Part shown: one piece after another, positions 7,757-16,811 of the stretch
Layout: each line of letters opens with the position of its first letter
How positions within the stretch are numbered: the first letter of the stretch is position 1
From: an uncultured Neomegalonema sp.
Lineage (GTDB): Bacteria; Pseudomonadota; Alphaproteobacteria; Rhodobacterales; Rhodobacteraceae
Direction: 5' to 3'
Length of the DNA: 64,000 nt
Assembly (NCBI GenBank): GCA_937911325.1
Contig: CALDSD010000045.1
Coordinates: forward strand, 1-64,000
Program-made: the position numbers and the translations under genes
The notes under the pieces: model-generated
What the model was told of the DNA's origin: nothing
Databases searched by the model: none
Seen by the model: the letters and a program-made list of their open reading frames with translations, nothing else

Positions 7757-9682
7757 ATGCCCCCAACCGCGAAGATGGAGGCGACGAAGATCGCGCCCGA
7801 CCTCGCCACCGACATGGGCGCGGGCGTCCGCGGCGACAAGTTCGTCGGTCCACAAAGCGGATCAGACGGGTCTCTTCCTCGACGCCCCGAGAGCACGCCA
7901 GCTGGTTTGCAGCTAACCGCGACGCTCGCTCAGCGCCGGGCGCTGTTCGCGGTGCTGATCGTTGCGACTCTGGCGGCGCTTGCTTTCGGGGTCGCTCAGG
8001 TTCTCGGCGCAGGGGGGTGGAGCGCCCTCGACATCGGTCTCTTCGCCGCGATCATGCTGAGCGCGCCCTGGACGATCCTCGGGTTCTGGAGTGCGGTCAT
8101 CGGGCTGGTGATCCGCCTGACGTCGAAGGACCCCGCCCGCCTCGTCAGCCCGCATTGGACGGACGACGTCTCCGTCGCGCCGCTGACGGATCGGATCGCC
8201 GTTCTCATGACGCTGCGAAACGAGGACCCCGACCGGGCTTACCAACGTCTCTTGTCGCTGCGTGCGGATCTTGACCGGCAACAGGACGCAGGCGCCTTCG
8301 ACATCTTCATCCTGTCGGATAGCGACGATCCCGAGATCGTCTCGCAGGAACGGGCCCTATTTGACTCAAACCGCTCAGGCCTAAACGGCGCTGGCTTGGC
8401 GACCTACCGACGCCGGTTGTCGAACGAAGGCTACAAGGCCGGCAATGTCGACGACTTCGTCCGGCGCTGGGGTGATCGCTACGAACTGATGTTGCCGCTC
8501 GATGCGGACAGCATGATGTCTGGCGCGGCGATTGTGAAGCTCGCCCGCTTGATGCGCCGGCATACGAAGGTCGGCGTCATGCAATGCTTGGCGCTCGGCG
8601 CGCCCGCCCAGAGCCCATTCGGCCGGATCTTTCAGTTCGGCGTCCGCATCAGTCTCAGAAGCTTCGCGCTTGGCTCGGCCTGGTGGCAAGGCGATTGCGG
8701 TCCTTATTGGGGGCACAACGCGATGATCCGCGTGCGTCCTTTCAGAGATCACTGCGAGCTGCCGGTTTTACCCGGGCGACCTCCGTTGGGCGGGTACATT
8801 CTAAGCCATGACCAAGTCGAAGCCGCCTTTATGCGTCGCGCCGGGTACGAGGTTCGCGTTGCGCCGTTTGAGACGGAGAGCTGGGAGGAAAACCCGGTCA
8901 CCCTTCTCGACTTCATCAAGCGCGAACAGCGCTGGTGCAACGGCAACATGCAGTACGGCGCATTGCTTGGCGCCCCGGGCCTCACGCGGACCAATCGGTT
9001 CCAGCTTCTTCAGGCCATGCTGATGTATCTCTCGGCGCCAGCCTGGATCGCCATGATCATTTTCGCAGCTTTGAAGGTCGTCGCGCCGGTCGAGATCGCC
9101 GAAGGCTCTATGATCGGGCAAGCGAGCGTCGACGCCACTCTGGCGATCGCGCTGTTCGCGACCATGGTGCTCATGAGCCTGGCGCCGAAGCTTCTGGGGG
9201 CGCTGGACGTCGCGCTTGAGCGAGGCGGCGTGCGCCGGTTCGGAGGACCTCTCCGATTTGCAAGCGGCCTGATCCTCGACATCGTGTTCGGGATGTTGAT
9301 GGCGCCGGTGGTGGCCGTGCAGCTGACGATCTTCATGCTCGGCCTTCCGTTCGGTCGGCGCATCGGGTGGAGCGGGCAGATCCGCGACGCTTATGGGCTG
9401 GAGTGGTCGACAGCCCTGCGTGGTCTCTGGCTGCAAACGGTGTTCGGGTTTGCGCTGCTTGGCGTGATCGGCGTGAATGCGCCGAGCCTTCTGGTCTGGG
9501 CCGCGCCCGTGATCGCCGGCCTTATCTTGGCGGTCCCTTTCGCCGTCGTCACCGCCTCGCCGCGACTGGGATCGGCGATGGCGCGACACGACGTCTGCGC
9601 CTCTCCGGAAGAGATCACGCCAGCGGCGGCGCTGCAGGCGATCGAGGATTGTCCTCAGGCCCAGGTTGCGACGAAAGCTTGA
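7757..9682 (+). CDS. OpgH/MdoH-like glucans biosynthesis glucosyltransferase, copy 2
   Basis: 641 residues; GAGGA lies 8 bases before the ATG. Same layout as the copy at 4131-5939: two N-terminal membrane segments, then MTLRNEDP, YRRRLSNEGYKAGN, LPLDADSMMSG, WGHNAMIRV, LSHDQVEAAFMRRAGYEV and KREQRWCNGNMQYG, then C-terminal helices. The WCxGNMQ motif here is closer to the classical OpgH form than in copy 1. Likely role: inner-membrane synthesis of an osmoregulated periplasmic glucan or related beta-glucan. The usual opgG partner is absent nearby. The two copies are clearly paralogous across the catalytic core. Confidence 0.82.
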   Translation: MPPTAKMEATKIAPDLATDMGAGVRGDKFVGPQSGSDGSLPRRPESTPAGLQLTATLAQRRALFAVLIVATLAALAFGVAQVLGAGGWSALDIGLFAAIMLSAPWTILGFWSAVIGLVIRLTSKDPARLVSPHWTDDVSVAPLTDRIAVLMTLRNEDPDRAYQRLLSLRADLDRQQDAGAFDIFILSDSDDPEIVSQERALFDSNRSGLNGAGLATYRRRLSNEGYKAGNVDDFVRRWGDRYELMLPLDADSMMSGAAIVKLARLMRRHTKVGVMQCLALGAPAQSPFGRIFQFGVRISLRSFALGSAWWQGDCGPYWGHNAMIRVRPFRDHCELPVLPGRPPLGGYILSHDQVEAAFMRRAGYEVRVAPFETESWEENPVTLLDFIKREQRWCNGNMQYGALLGAPGLTRTNRFQLLQAMLMYLSAPAWIAMIIFAALKVVAPVEIAEGSMIGQASVDATLAIALFATMVLMSLAPKLLGALDVALERGGVRRFGGPLRFASGLILDIVFGMLMAPVVAVQLTIFMLGLPFGRRIGWSGQIRDAYGLEWSTALRGLWLQTVFGFALLGVIGVNAPSLLVWAAPVIAGLILAVPFAVVTASPRLGSAMARHDVCASPEEITPAAALQAIEDCPQAQVATKA

Positions 9683-9789
9683 CGGCGCGACGATGCTGCA
9701 TTGCAACATTTCCCCACGATTCGACGGAAGCAGGGTTAACAGGTTAGAGTGCGCTCCGTATGTCGGCGCGGTATTGGGGAGGTGCGCTC

Positions 9790-10296
9790 ATGTCGACGCA
9801 TGATCTTTCTTTGCGCGCGTACTGGATAACGGTGCGCGACGCGCCGTATCCAAGTATCGGCGGCGGCAGCGGCGTCACCGTCGCATTGGCCGGAATGATC
9901 GCGCTGATGATCTGGGAGATTTGGGCGAACGGCGTCGCACCGATCTGGACTGGCGTCGCTCTGTCCCCAGGGGAACAAGTCACGGCGATCCTCGGCGTGT
10001 CCGATGCCGGCGGCGAAGCGATTTTCGTTTTCTTGGCGCTCATCGGGTTTCCTGCGCTGTTCGAATTCGTCATCCGACCGCTCTCGCGGATGTCTGAAGC
10101 GGAGACCCCGACATGGCTTCTAGGCGCCGAGTTGGGAGCTTTTGTTTTCGGATTGTCGCTGGTCTCGACGGCGTTTGCGGCCGATCCCGAGGCTTTGACC
10201 CATCAAGGATCGGCGCTGGTGCTGCTTTTGGGCCATTTGATCTACGGCGTGATCGTCGCCGTCGCGATTGAAAAGCAAGAGCAGTTTGAGATCTGA
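9790..10296 (+). CDS. Four-helix integral membrane protein of unknown function
   Basis: 168 residues from ATG at 9790, preferred because GGGGAGG lies about 8 bases upstream; an earlier in-frame ATG at 9760 lacks such a site. Four hydrophobic segments are evident (near 30-48, 70-92, 110-132 and 142-160), with an aspartate-containing stretch (SDAGGE) between the first two. It follows the second OpgH-like gene by 107 bp and converges with the DUF302 gene with 12 bases between stops. I do not recognise the family. Confidence 0.65.
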   Translation: MSTHDLSLRAYWITVRDAPYPSIGGGSGVTVALAGMIALMIWEIWANGVAPIWTGVALSPGEQVTAILGVSDAGGEAIFVFLALIGFPALFEFVIRPLSRMSEAETPTWLLGAELGAFVFGLSLVSTAFAADPEALTHQGSALVLLLGHLIYGVIVAVAIEKQEQFEI

Positions 10297-10308
10297 CAAG
10301 TCTGACCG

Positions 10309-10788
10309 CTACCGCGCCGCCGCCTGAGCGATCGCGGCGAACCGGGCGTCGAGCTCTTGCGCGATCGCCGTCAGCTCGGAGCCTCCTTCATCCGCGTAGG
10401 GCGCGAATACGAAACTTGGCGTCTTGTACGACAACGTCGCCGACCCGTCGGTGTTTTCCGTGACGTAGAAGCGGATCGGCGCCTCAATCATCGCAGCAGT
10501 TGAGGTCGCGAGAACACGGACTGCGAAATCATTGTTGTAAACGCCGATGACCCGGTTGCCGGGAATATCGATCCCCCGGTTCTTCGCCGCCTGGGTCGGT
10601 CCAGCCTGCGTGACCACGATCAAGCCATTGGCTTTGACCGCCGATTTCAGATCGTCGACGAGCTGCTGGTAGTTCTTCGTGGTCGCCGTGACGGACCAAC
10701 CGTCGCGCGGCGAGACCGAGGGCTCGGCGGCCGCAGCCGTCGCGAGCAAGCATGCAAGCAGGGCGGATCCCAAAGCGCGTCCAGGCAT
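10309..10788 (-). CDS. DUF302 domain exported protein
   Basis: 159 residues with an N-terminal signal peptide (hydrophobic ALGSALLACLLATAAAA, cleavage near A20-E22). The mature part matches the DUF302 pattern: YQQLVDDLKSAVKANGLIVV, a GNRVIGVYNNDFAVRVL core, and IEAPIRFYVTEN with paired Lys/Pro near the end. DUF302 proteins are small periplasmic or secreted proteins often found near sulfur or redox genes; biochemical role unsettled. Starts 19 bp after the YeeE/YedE transporter gene, so probably an operon. Confidence 0.75.
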   Translation of the reverse strand: MPGRALGSALLACLLATAAAAEPSVSPRDGWSVTATTKNYQQLVDDLKSAVKANGLIVVTQAGPTQAAKNRGIDIPGNRVIGVYNNDFAVRVLATSTAAMIEAPIRFYVTENTDGSATLSYKTPSFVFAPYADEGGSELTAIAQELDARFAAIAQAAAR

Positions 10789-10807
10789 GGTGTCTTCTCC
10801 GAATGAG

Positions 10808-11968
10808 TTACGCTGATTTCTTTGAAAGAGGCGGATCCATGCCGATCGCGCCGCGGGCGATCACACCGAGCCAACTGCCGGCAAAGCCGAAGATATGCCA
10901 CCTCCAGCCGTGCAGGCTGCCAGAGATCACGCCGCCGACAAAACCGCCGATGTTGCAGCCATAGGCCAGACGGGCTCCGTAACCCATCAGCAAGCCGCCA
11001 AGGACCGCCGTCCAGACATCGCGAAAGCTCAGCCGCAATGTCGGCGCGAACTTGCCCGCCAGCCCGGACGCCGCCAGAGCGCCCAGCATGATGCCGATGT
11101 TCATGACGCTGGTTCCATCTGAAAAGATCGACCGATCGGCCGCCCGCTGGGACCATCCGTTCCATTCGAGAACCGGCGCGCCGAGCGCGTCGAGCGCCTT
11201 GACCCCCCAGAATGGATAGGCGGACGTGATCCCCCACGGACGGCCGAGAACCAACAACGTCAGCACGACGACCAGCGCCAGCGCCAGCGCGCCCAGCTCG
11301 AGCGACCAGGGACCGAACATCGTCGAGCTTGTCTTTCGACGCAGCTCCAGCGCCCCATGATGCGACAGCTCTATCCGCAGCGTCGCCCAATAGATCAAAG
11401 CCAAGGCGCCCAAGACGATCGCCAAGGCGCCCGGCATGCCGAAGGTCGAGAGGGCGGACACGCCCTCGATCCGCGGCAAGCCCTGGGTCCAAGCGGCGGT
11501 TCCCGTCCACAACACCGAGCCGGCGATGAACGCGACCAGGGTGATCACCATCCTGGTCGACCCGCCGCCGACGGTGAACAAGGTGCCGGAACCACAGCCG
11601 CCGCCGAGTTGCATGCCGAAGCCGAACATCGCCGCGCCGATCGCGGACGCGACCCCAACCGGAAAGACCCAGCCGTTCGCGTCAACGCCGATCGCATCGC
11701 CGTAAGCCAGAAGCGGGAAACTGACGAGCACGGTCATGGCGATCAACAGCAGTTGCGCTCGGAACCCCTGCCCCCGACGCTCGCGCACGATACGCCGCCA
11801 CCCGCCGGTGAAGCCAAACGCCGCGTGATAAAGCGCAAAGCCGCCCAGCGCTCCGATCACGGTCGCATAGCTCAGGATGTAGTCGTCGTTCACGCCGCCT
11901 TGAGGCCCCGCCGCCCAGGCGACAGCGCAAAGCCCGACGAACGCCACGATTACGACCCATTTCAACAT
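10808..11968 (-). CDS. YeeE/YedE family (TsuA-type) sulfur-compound transporter
   Basis: 386 residues from ATG at 11968, with about 9-10 membrane helices. Two signature cysteine loops are present: LGGGCGSGTLFTVGGG in the first half and LAYGCNIGGFVGGVISGSLHGW near the C-terminus. In characterised relatives (TsuA) such cysteines carry thiosulfate across the inner membrane. A longer start at 12034 is possible but has a poor leader. A perfect 14-bp palindrome and a TGATAAT-like -10 lie upstream, and a DUF302 gene follows. Confidence 0.8.
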   Translation of the reverse strand: MLKWVVIVAFVGLCAVAWAAGPQGGVNDDYILSYATVIGALGGFALYHAAFGFTGGWRRIVRERRGQGFRAQLLLIAMTVLVSFPLLAYGDAIGVDANGWVFPVGVASAIGAAMFGFGMQLGGGCGSGTLFTVGGGSTRMVITLVAFIAGSVLWTGTAAWTQGLPRIEGVSALSTFGMPGALAIVLGALALIYWATLRIELSHHGALELRRKTSSTMFGPWSLELGALALALVVVLTLLVLGRPWGITSAYPFWGVKALDALGAPVLEWNGWSQRAADRSIFSDGTSVMNIGIMLGALAASGLAGKFAPTLRLSFRDVWTAVLGGLLMGYGARLAYGCNIGGFVGGVISGSLHGWRWHIFGFAGSWLGVIARGAIGMDPPLSKKSA

Positions 11969-12048
11969 TGTGACAGCCCTGACAAATCGCCAACCCCCTT
12001 GTTTTGCTGCCTTTTTGTGCGATTGACCACCCATTTCGCACTCGCAAA

Positions 12049-12066
12049 ATTATCACTCATGAGTGA
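12049..12066 (-). promoter_or_regulatory. Palindromic operator candidate over a putative yeeE promoter
   Basis: TCACTCATGAGTGA at 12053-12066 is a perfect 14-bp palindrome. On the minus strand it runs directly into TGATAAT (12049-12055), a good -10 candidate for the YeeE-like gene. A dimeric repressor site is plausible; no regulator gene for it is visible nearby. Confidence 0.5.
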
Positions 12067-12170
12067 AGCGATCGTCATGTGAATTCCGCGTTCTGACACG
12101 CTAATGTTTTGGTTCAAGCAGCAGCATCGGAACAGTGTTCCTGCATTTGCGACAATTGAGGATAGGCGAT

Positions 12171-13556
12171 ATGCGGTCGATAGATGCCTTCGGTTATGAG
12201 ACGACTTTCGACTCCCCAGAGCACGCGGAACAGACACTGACGTCGTGGAACGCGACGGCGCGGGCGTTTCTTTCGCACGCAGCAAACACGCCAGTGCACC
12301 TTTCAGACACCTTGAAACTGACGCCGGATTTCGCGCTTGCGCAGCTCGCCAAGGGGTACTTCATGCTGCTTCTGGGGCGCCGCGAGCTGATCCCCGCCGC
12401 GCAGGAGGCTTATGACGCGGTGACGCCGTTGGTCCCGGCGCTTACGCCGCGCGAGAAAGCGTATCACGACGGGCTGGGTCTTTATCTGGCCGGCAGAATG
12501 GGTCCGGCGGCCGACGTTCTCGACGCCGCGCTTCGCGCACATCCGCACGACGCCTTGCTCGCCAAGCTCGTTCACGCGATCCGGTTCATTCTAGGCGATC
12601 CGCGCGGGATGCGCAGCTCGCTGGAGGCGATCATCGGCGCCTATGGGCCCGATCATCCGTCAGCCGGTTACATCAATGGCTGTTACGCGTTCGCGCTGGA
12701 GGAAACCGGCGAGTACCTGGCGGCGGAGCGTCGCGGACGCGACGCGCTTGTTATCGCCCACGACGACGCCTGGGGGCTCCACGCGGTGGCGCATGTCTAC
12801 GATATGACCGGACGCTCGGCGGAAGGCGTCGCCTGGATCTCGCGCCAACCAAAGGCGTGGGAGCACTGCAATAACTTCGGCTACCATGTCTGGTGGCATT
12901 TGGCGCTCTTTCACCTCGACCGCGGCGAGTACGATCGCGTTCTCGAGCTTTACGACGCTGAAATCCGAAAGGAACAAAGCGACGATTATCGCGACATCTC
13001 GAACGCGGCGTCGCTGCTCTCGCGTCTCGAGCTGGAGGGCGTCGATGTCGGCGAGCGATGGGAGGAAATGGCCGCTCTTTCAGAGAACAGAGCAGAGGAT
13101 GGCTGCGTCGTCTTCGCAGACCTTCACTACCTGCTCGCGCTGGAAGGCGGCGGTCGGCCGGAAGCCGCGTCGCGATTGCTGGGAGAGATGCGCAACCGCG
13201 CTCAGCGCCAACTCGGCTGCATGGACTCGGTCGCCGGAGAGGCCGGTCTCCCGGCCGCGCAGGGTTTGCACGCGTTCGCATCCGGCGATTACGCCGAGGC
13301 GTATGGCTGGTTGGCGCGCGCCCGGCCGCATATGCAGGTTGTCGGCGGCAGTCATGCTCAGCGAGACGTCTTCGATCGCATCACCATTGAAGCGGCGCTC
13401 CGATCTGGCCTATTGCGGGAAGCACGCGCTCAGATCGAGGATCGCGTGCACCGTCGGGGCGCTATGGACCGTTATGCAGAGACACGGTTGGCCCGGATCG
13501 ACGAACTCGGCCGCCAACGCGCATCTGGCGCGCAGAAACTGGCAGCCGCTGGTTAA
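12171..13556 (+). CDS. TTC38-like tetratricopeptide repeat protein
   Basis: 461 residues from ATG at 12171 (GAGG nine bases upstream). Helical repeats of TPR type run through the protein, e.g. KAYHDGLGLYLAGRMGPAADVLDAALRAHPHDALLAKL, AYGPDHPSAGYINGCYAFALEETGEYLAAERRGRDAL and HVWWHLALFHLDRGEYDRVLELYD. The HAVAHVYDMTGR and YHVWWHLALF stretches are typical of the bacterial/eukaryotic TTC38 family, whose biochemical function is unknown. No signal peptide or membrane segment. Followed by a good intrinsic terminator, so probably monocistronic. Confidence 0.75.
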   Translation: MRSIDAFGYETTFDSPEHAEQTLTSWNATARAFLSHAANTPVHLSDTLKLTPDFALAQLAKGYFMLLLGRRELIPAAQEAYDAVTPLVPALTPREKAYHDGLGLYLAGRMGPAADVLDAALRAHPHDALLAKLVHAIRFILGDPRGMRSSLEAIIGAYGPDHPSAGYINGCYAFALEETGEYLAAERRGRDALVIAHDDAWGLHAVAHVYDMTGRSAEGVAWISRQPKAWEHCNNFGYHVWWHLALFHLDRGEYDRVLELYDAEIRKEQSDDYRDISNAASLLSRLELEGVDVGERWEEMAALSENRAEDGCVVFADLHYLLALEGGGRPEAASRLLGEMRNRAQRQLGCMDSVAGEAGLPAAQGLHAFASGDYAEAYGWLARARPHMQVVGGSHAQRDVFDRITIEAALRSGLLREARAQIEDRVHRRGAMDRYAETRLARIDELGRQRASGAQKLAAAG

Positions 13557-13592
13557 GTCTGGCCCTCGGGGGCTGCGGCGCGAGAATTTGAA

Positions 13593-13616
13593 CGGCGCTC
13601 TTGGAGCGCCGACTTT
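13593..13616 (+). terminator. Rho-independent terminator after the TTC38-like gene
   Basis: CGGCGCTC-TTG-GAGCGCCG forms an 8-bp perfect stem with a 3-base loop, directly followed by a T-rich stretch (actttttggtttt). Best intrinsic terminator seen in the window. Confidence 0.75.
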
Positions 13617-13636
13617 TTGGTTTTGCGAGGACTGAG

Positions 13637-14938
13637 ATGCGAGGAGAGGCGTCGGCGGCGGAAGATCCCGCAGGCAATGGCGGCCGCAAATCCGCTGGTG
13701 AGGACGATCCGCGGATCGCCCGTCTGGCGAAGGAAAGGCGCCGCGACATCCGCCTCGACTTCTTTCGCGGTCTGGGCATGTTCATCATCTTGATCGCGCA
13801 CACGCCATGGAACTCGTGGAACCGTTGGATTCCGGCGCGTTGGGGATACTCGGACGCCACCGAGATCTTCGTATTCTGCTCGGGCGCGGCTTCTGCGATC
13901 GCTTTTCTCAAACTGTTCGAGGCCAGAGGCTGGGGGGTGGGAACCGCGCGCGTCGCCTATCGCATCTGGCAGCTTTACTGGTGTCATATCGGCGTCTTCT
14001 TCGCGACGCTCGCAGCGCTGATAGTCGTCGATCAGACGCTGGTCGACGCGCATAGAAACTATGTCGGCGTGCTGAACCTGAGCCGCTTCGTCAACGATCC
14101 CGCGGCGTTTCTGCCTTCGTTGTTTACGCTCACTTACGTGCCGAACTATTTCGACATCCTGGTGATGTACATGGTGATCTTGGCGCTGATGCCGGTGATG
14201 GTCGCGCTGAGCTGGATACGGCCCTGGGTCGCGCTGCCCTTCTCGGCCTTGCTCTGGGCGGCGTCGAGCCAACCCTGGATCGCCTTTATCGACGTGCCGG
14301 TGATCGAGTTCTTGAGTTTGCCGGCCGAGCCTGTCGGCAATCCCCGCGGCTGGTTCTTCAATCCGTTCGCCTGGCAACTGATCTTCTTCACCGGCTTCGC
14401 TTTCGCCGTCGGCTGGTTGCCCAAGCCGCCCGCCAATCCCTGGCTGATCGGCGTCGCGATCTTCATCGTGCTGATCTGCCCGGCGCTCGACCCGGACGGC
14501 GTGCCCATCCGCCGGCTTGTTCGCCAGATCGACTGGCTCTACGAGCCGATCAAGGCATTCAACGACGCCACCGGAGCCCTGCACTCCAAGAGCTTCTTTG
14601 GGATCTTCCGATACGTGCATTTCCTCGCGCTCGCCTATCTCGTCTGGCTCGCGGCTGGCGAGGGCGGACGGCGGTTGCCGCAAACCGGGATTGGCGGACG
14701 CGTCGTGACCGTCGTTCGGCGGGTTGGACAGCAGTCGCTGGCCGTCTTCATCGCAAGTCTGCTGCTGGCGCGGTTGCTCGGCGTCGGCATGCTCGAACTT
14801 GGCCTTCTTAATCCCGAAGGGCGTTGGCCACAGATTTCGCTCCCGGTGACGATCGCCGTGAACCTGACCGGCTTCGCGCTGATCATCGGCGTCGCCTACA
14901 TCGCGCGTTACTTCCGCAACCCGCCATGGAAGACATGA
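13637..14938 (+). CDS. opgC: OpgC family glucan succinyltransferase (acyltransferase_3-like membrane protein)
   Basis: 433 residues from ATG at 13637 (GAGG-N6-ATG). A cytoplasmic N-terminal tail (~37 residues) is followed by RRDIRLDFFRGLGMFIILIAHTPWN, the characteristic OpgC N-terminal motif with the conserved His in the first helix, then about ten membrane helices including IWQLYWCHIGVFF and YFDILVMYMV. OpgC adds succinyl groups to osmoregulated periplasmic glucans. It lies 4 kb from the second OpgH-like gene, supporting a glucan-related role for both, though not in one operon. Confidence 0.85.
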   Translation: MRGEASAAEDPAGNGGRKSAGEDDPRIARLAKERRRDIRLDFFRGLGMFIILIAHTPWNSWNRWIPARWGYSDATEIFVFCSGAASAIAFLKLFEARGWGVGTARVAYRIWQLYWCHIGVFFATLAALIVVDQTLVDAHRNYVGVLNLSRFVNDPAAFLPSLFTLTYVPNYFDILVMYMVILALMPVMVALSWIRPWVALPFSALLWAASSQPWIAFIDVPVIEFLSLPAEPVGNPRGWFFNPFAWQLIFFTGFAFAVGWLPKPPANPWLIGVAIFIVLICPALDPDGVPIRRLVRQIDWLYEPIKAFNDATGALHSKSFFGIFRYVHFLALAYLVWLAAGEGGRRLPQTGIGGRVVTVVRRVGQQSLAVFIASLLLARLLGVGMLELGLLNPEGRWPQISLPVTIAVNLTGFALIIGVAYIARYFRNPPWKT

Positions 14939-14957
14939 CGCGAGAGGCATAGCCAGG

Positions 14958-14972
14958 GCCGTTTCAAACGGC
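14958..14972 (+). terminator. Hairpin after opgC
   Basis: GCCGTTT-C-AAACGGC is a perfect 7-bp inverted repeat around one base, 20 bp after the opgC stop. No T-tract; could be a processing hairpin or a dyad site rather than a terminator. Confidence 0.35.
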
Positions 14973-15053
14973 GCCTAGAAATCGCCTTGTCAACAGCGTC
15001 TTCTGGGACCCAGAGCGCATGATATCGCCGCTGTCCCTATTCTTGAGGAGCGC

Positions 15054-15611
15054 ATGAAGCACCTTGTTCCGATCATTTTGAGCGCTGCGCTCGTCTCGAC
15101 GCCAGCGCTGTCCGACGCCTTCGAAGACAACGTCGAGGCGGCCCTCGAAGCCTATCGCGGCGGAGATTACGATGCGGCCCGCCGACAGATGGAGCAAGCG
15201 GATCGGCATCTTGACGCCGCCAAAGCCGCTCAACTGGGCAGGTTTCTGCCGCCGCCGTTCACCGGCTGGCGCCGCATTGTCGCCGATCCAAAGCAGTTGG
15301 GGGCGGAAGCCCTCGGCGGCGCAGTCGCGCAGGCGGCCTACACTGATGGCGAACAGACGATCTCGATCAAACTGGTCGCGGGGAGCGCGCTTGCGTCTTC
15401 CATGGCGGCGATGCGGTCGAGCTTCTCATATCTGTCGGTCACGGGTCAGGTCGAAAAGGTCGCTGGTCAGAATGTGGTCGTGGATGACGACGGATCTCTG
15501 CAAGGTCTGATCGACAGCCGCATCGTCGTCGAGATCGAGGGGGAAGCCGACGTCGAGACGAAGAAGGCCTATTTCGCCGCAATCGACGCGCCGGCGCTCA
15601 GCAGCTACTAA
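15054..15611 (+). CDS. Exported protein of unknown function
   Basis: 185 residues; TTGAGGAG lies just upstream of the ATG. The N-terminus (MKHLVPIILSAALVSTPALSDA) is a clear signal peptide with an AxS/AxA-like cleavage region. Next is a TPR-like helical pair (NVEAALEAYRGGDYDAARRQMEQADRHLDAAKAAQL), the phrase LPPPFTGWR, and a beta-rich C-terminal half ending in DVETKKAYFAAIDAPALSSY. Probably periplasmic. I do not recognise a named family; it stands alone between opgC and the CoA-transferase gene. Confidence 0.65.
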   Translation: MKHLVPIILSAALVSTPALSDAFEDNVEAALEAYRGGDYDAARRQMEQADRHLDAAKAAQLGRFLPPPFTGWRRIVADPKQLGAEALGGAVAQAAYTDGEQTISIKLVAGSALASSMAAMRSSFSYLSVTGQVEKVAGQNVVVDDDGSLQGLIDSRIVVEIEGEADVETKKAYFAAIDAPALSSY

Positions 15612-15675
15612 GCGGCCCTTTCCGACTCCGCCGCCCTGCGCTATCCGGACCTGAGTGCACAGCTCGGGCCTTTTA

Positions 15676-16809
15676 ATGTCAAACACCTCACGACCTTTGG
15701 ACGGCGTTCTCGTCGTCGCGCTGGAACAGGCGGTGGCCGCGCCGCTCGCCTCTTGCCGTCTCGCCGACGCCGGCGCGCGCGTGGTCAAGATCGAACGGCC
15801 CGAAGGCGATTTCGCGCGCGGGTACGACACCGCGGCCGCGGGCGGATCCAGCTATTTCGCCTGGCTCAATCGCGGCAAGGAATCGATTGCGCTGGACCTG
15901 AAATCCGCGAGCGACGCAGCTCTGCTGGAGCGCATCCTCGTTCAAGCCGACGTCTTCATCCAGAACCTCGCCGTCGGCGCCGCCGCGCGCCTGGGGTTCG
16001 GCTCAGAAGCGCTCCGAGCGCGGCATCCTCGCCTGATCACCTGCGACATCTCCGGCTATGGCGAAGACGGGCCCTACGCCGACATGAAGGCGTATGACCT
16101 GCTGATCCAGGCGGAAAGCGGGCTCGTCTCCGTAAACGGCGCGCCAGGAGCCTATGGGCGCGTCGGCGTTTCCGTCGCGGACATCGCTTGCGGGATGAAC
16201 GCCGCGCTCGCCGTCACCCAGGCGCTGATGCGCCGCGAAACAACGGGAAAAGGCGAAGGCGTCGCCGTCTCGTTGTTCGACGCGATGGCCGAGTGGATGA
16301 CGGTGCCGTTGCTGCACCATGAGGGTCTTGGACGGGCGCCTGAGCGCGTCGGTCTGGCTCACCCGTCCATTGCGCCCTACGGCGGCTTCGAGTGCGCAGA
16401 TGGTCAGACGCTGTTGATCTCGATCCAGTCGGATCGGGAATGGCGCGCCCTTTGCCAAGAGGTGCTGGCGCGACCGGAGCTCGTCGGCGACCCGCGCTTC
16501 GCCACAAACACCGCGCGCGTCGAGAACCGTTCCGACACCGATGGCGCAGTCGCGACTGCTTTCGCCCAATGCTCCCGCGCCGAGATGGAGGACCGCTTAC
16601 GCCGGGCCCGCATCGCCTTCGGCGCGGTGAACGACTGCGCGGGCCTCTCGGCGCATCCGCAGCTCCGGCGCACTGTCTGCGCGACGGAGCACGGTCCGGT
16701 CGCCGTACCCGCCCCAGCCGCGCGCCAATCCGGCATGGACGTCTTCGGGGCGGTCCCTGAACTGAACGCTCATGGACCGTCGATCCGCGCCGAGTTCGCG
16801 TCCGAATGA
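15676..16809 (+). CDS. CaiB/BaiF family CoA-transferase (possible mesaconyl-CoA C1-C4 transferase)
   Basis: 377 residues from ATG at 15676. Class III CoA-transferase features: the N-terminal phrase LDGVLVVALEQAVAAPLASCRLADAGARVVKIERPEGD, LNRGKESIALDLK, and KAYDLLIQAESGL where Asp141 is the expected catalytic aspartate forming the aspartyl-CoA anhydride. The N-terminus resembles mesaconyl-CoA C1-C4 transferases, which move CoA between the carboxyls of mesaconate. The next gene is a mesaconyl-C4-CoA hydratase-like protein, supporting that substrate class. A strong hairpin separates the two genes. Confidence 0.78.
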   Translation: MSNTSRPLDGVLVVALEQAVAAPLASCRLADAGARVVKIERPEGDFARGYDTAAAGGSSYFAWLNRGKESIALDLKSASDAALLERILVQADVFIQNLAVGAAARLGFGSEALRARHPRLITCDISGYGEDGPYADMKAYDLLIQAESGLVSVNGAPGAYGRVGVSVADIACGMNAALAVTQALMRRETTGKGEGVAVSLFDAMAEWMTVPLLHHEGLGRAPERVGLAHPSIAPYGGFECADGQTLLISIQSDREWRALCQEVLARPELVGDPRFATNTARVENRSDTDGAVATAFAQCSRAEMEDRLRRARIAFGAVNDCAGLSAHPQLRRTVCATEHGPVAVPAPAARQSGMDVFGAVPELNAHGPSIRAEFASE

Positions 16810-16811
16810 GG

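Noticed and set aside
4131-9682. The two glycosyltransferases as cellulose or curdlan synthases
   Set aside because: YRRR-N-G-KAGN, DADSxMSG and SHDxVEAA motifs match OpgH rather than BcsA-type QxxRW enzymes with a PilZ end.
13553-14950. A 465-codon minus-strand frame opposite opgC
   Set aside because: Charged repetitive composition and complete overlap with OpgC, whose motifs are unambiguous.
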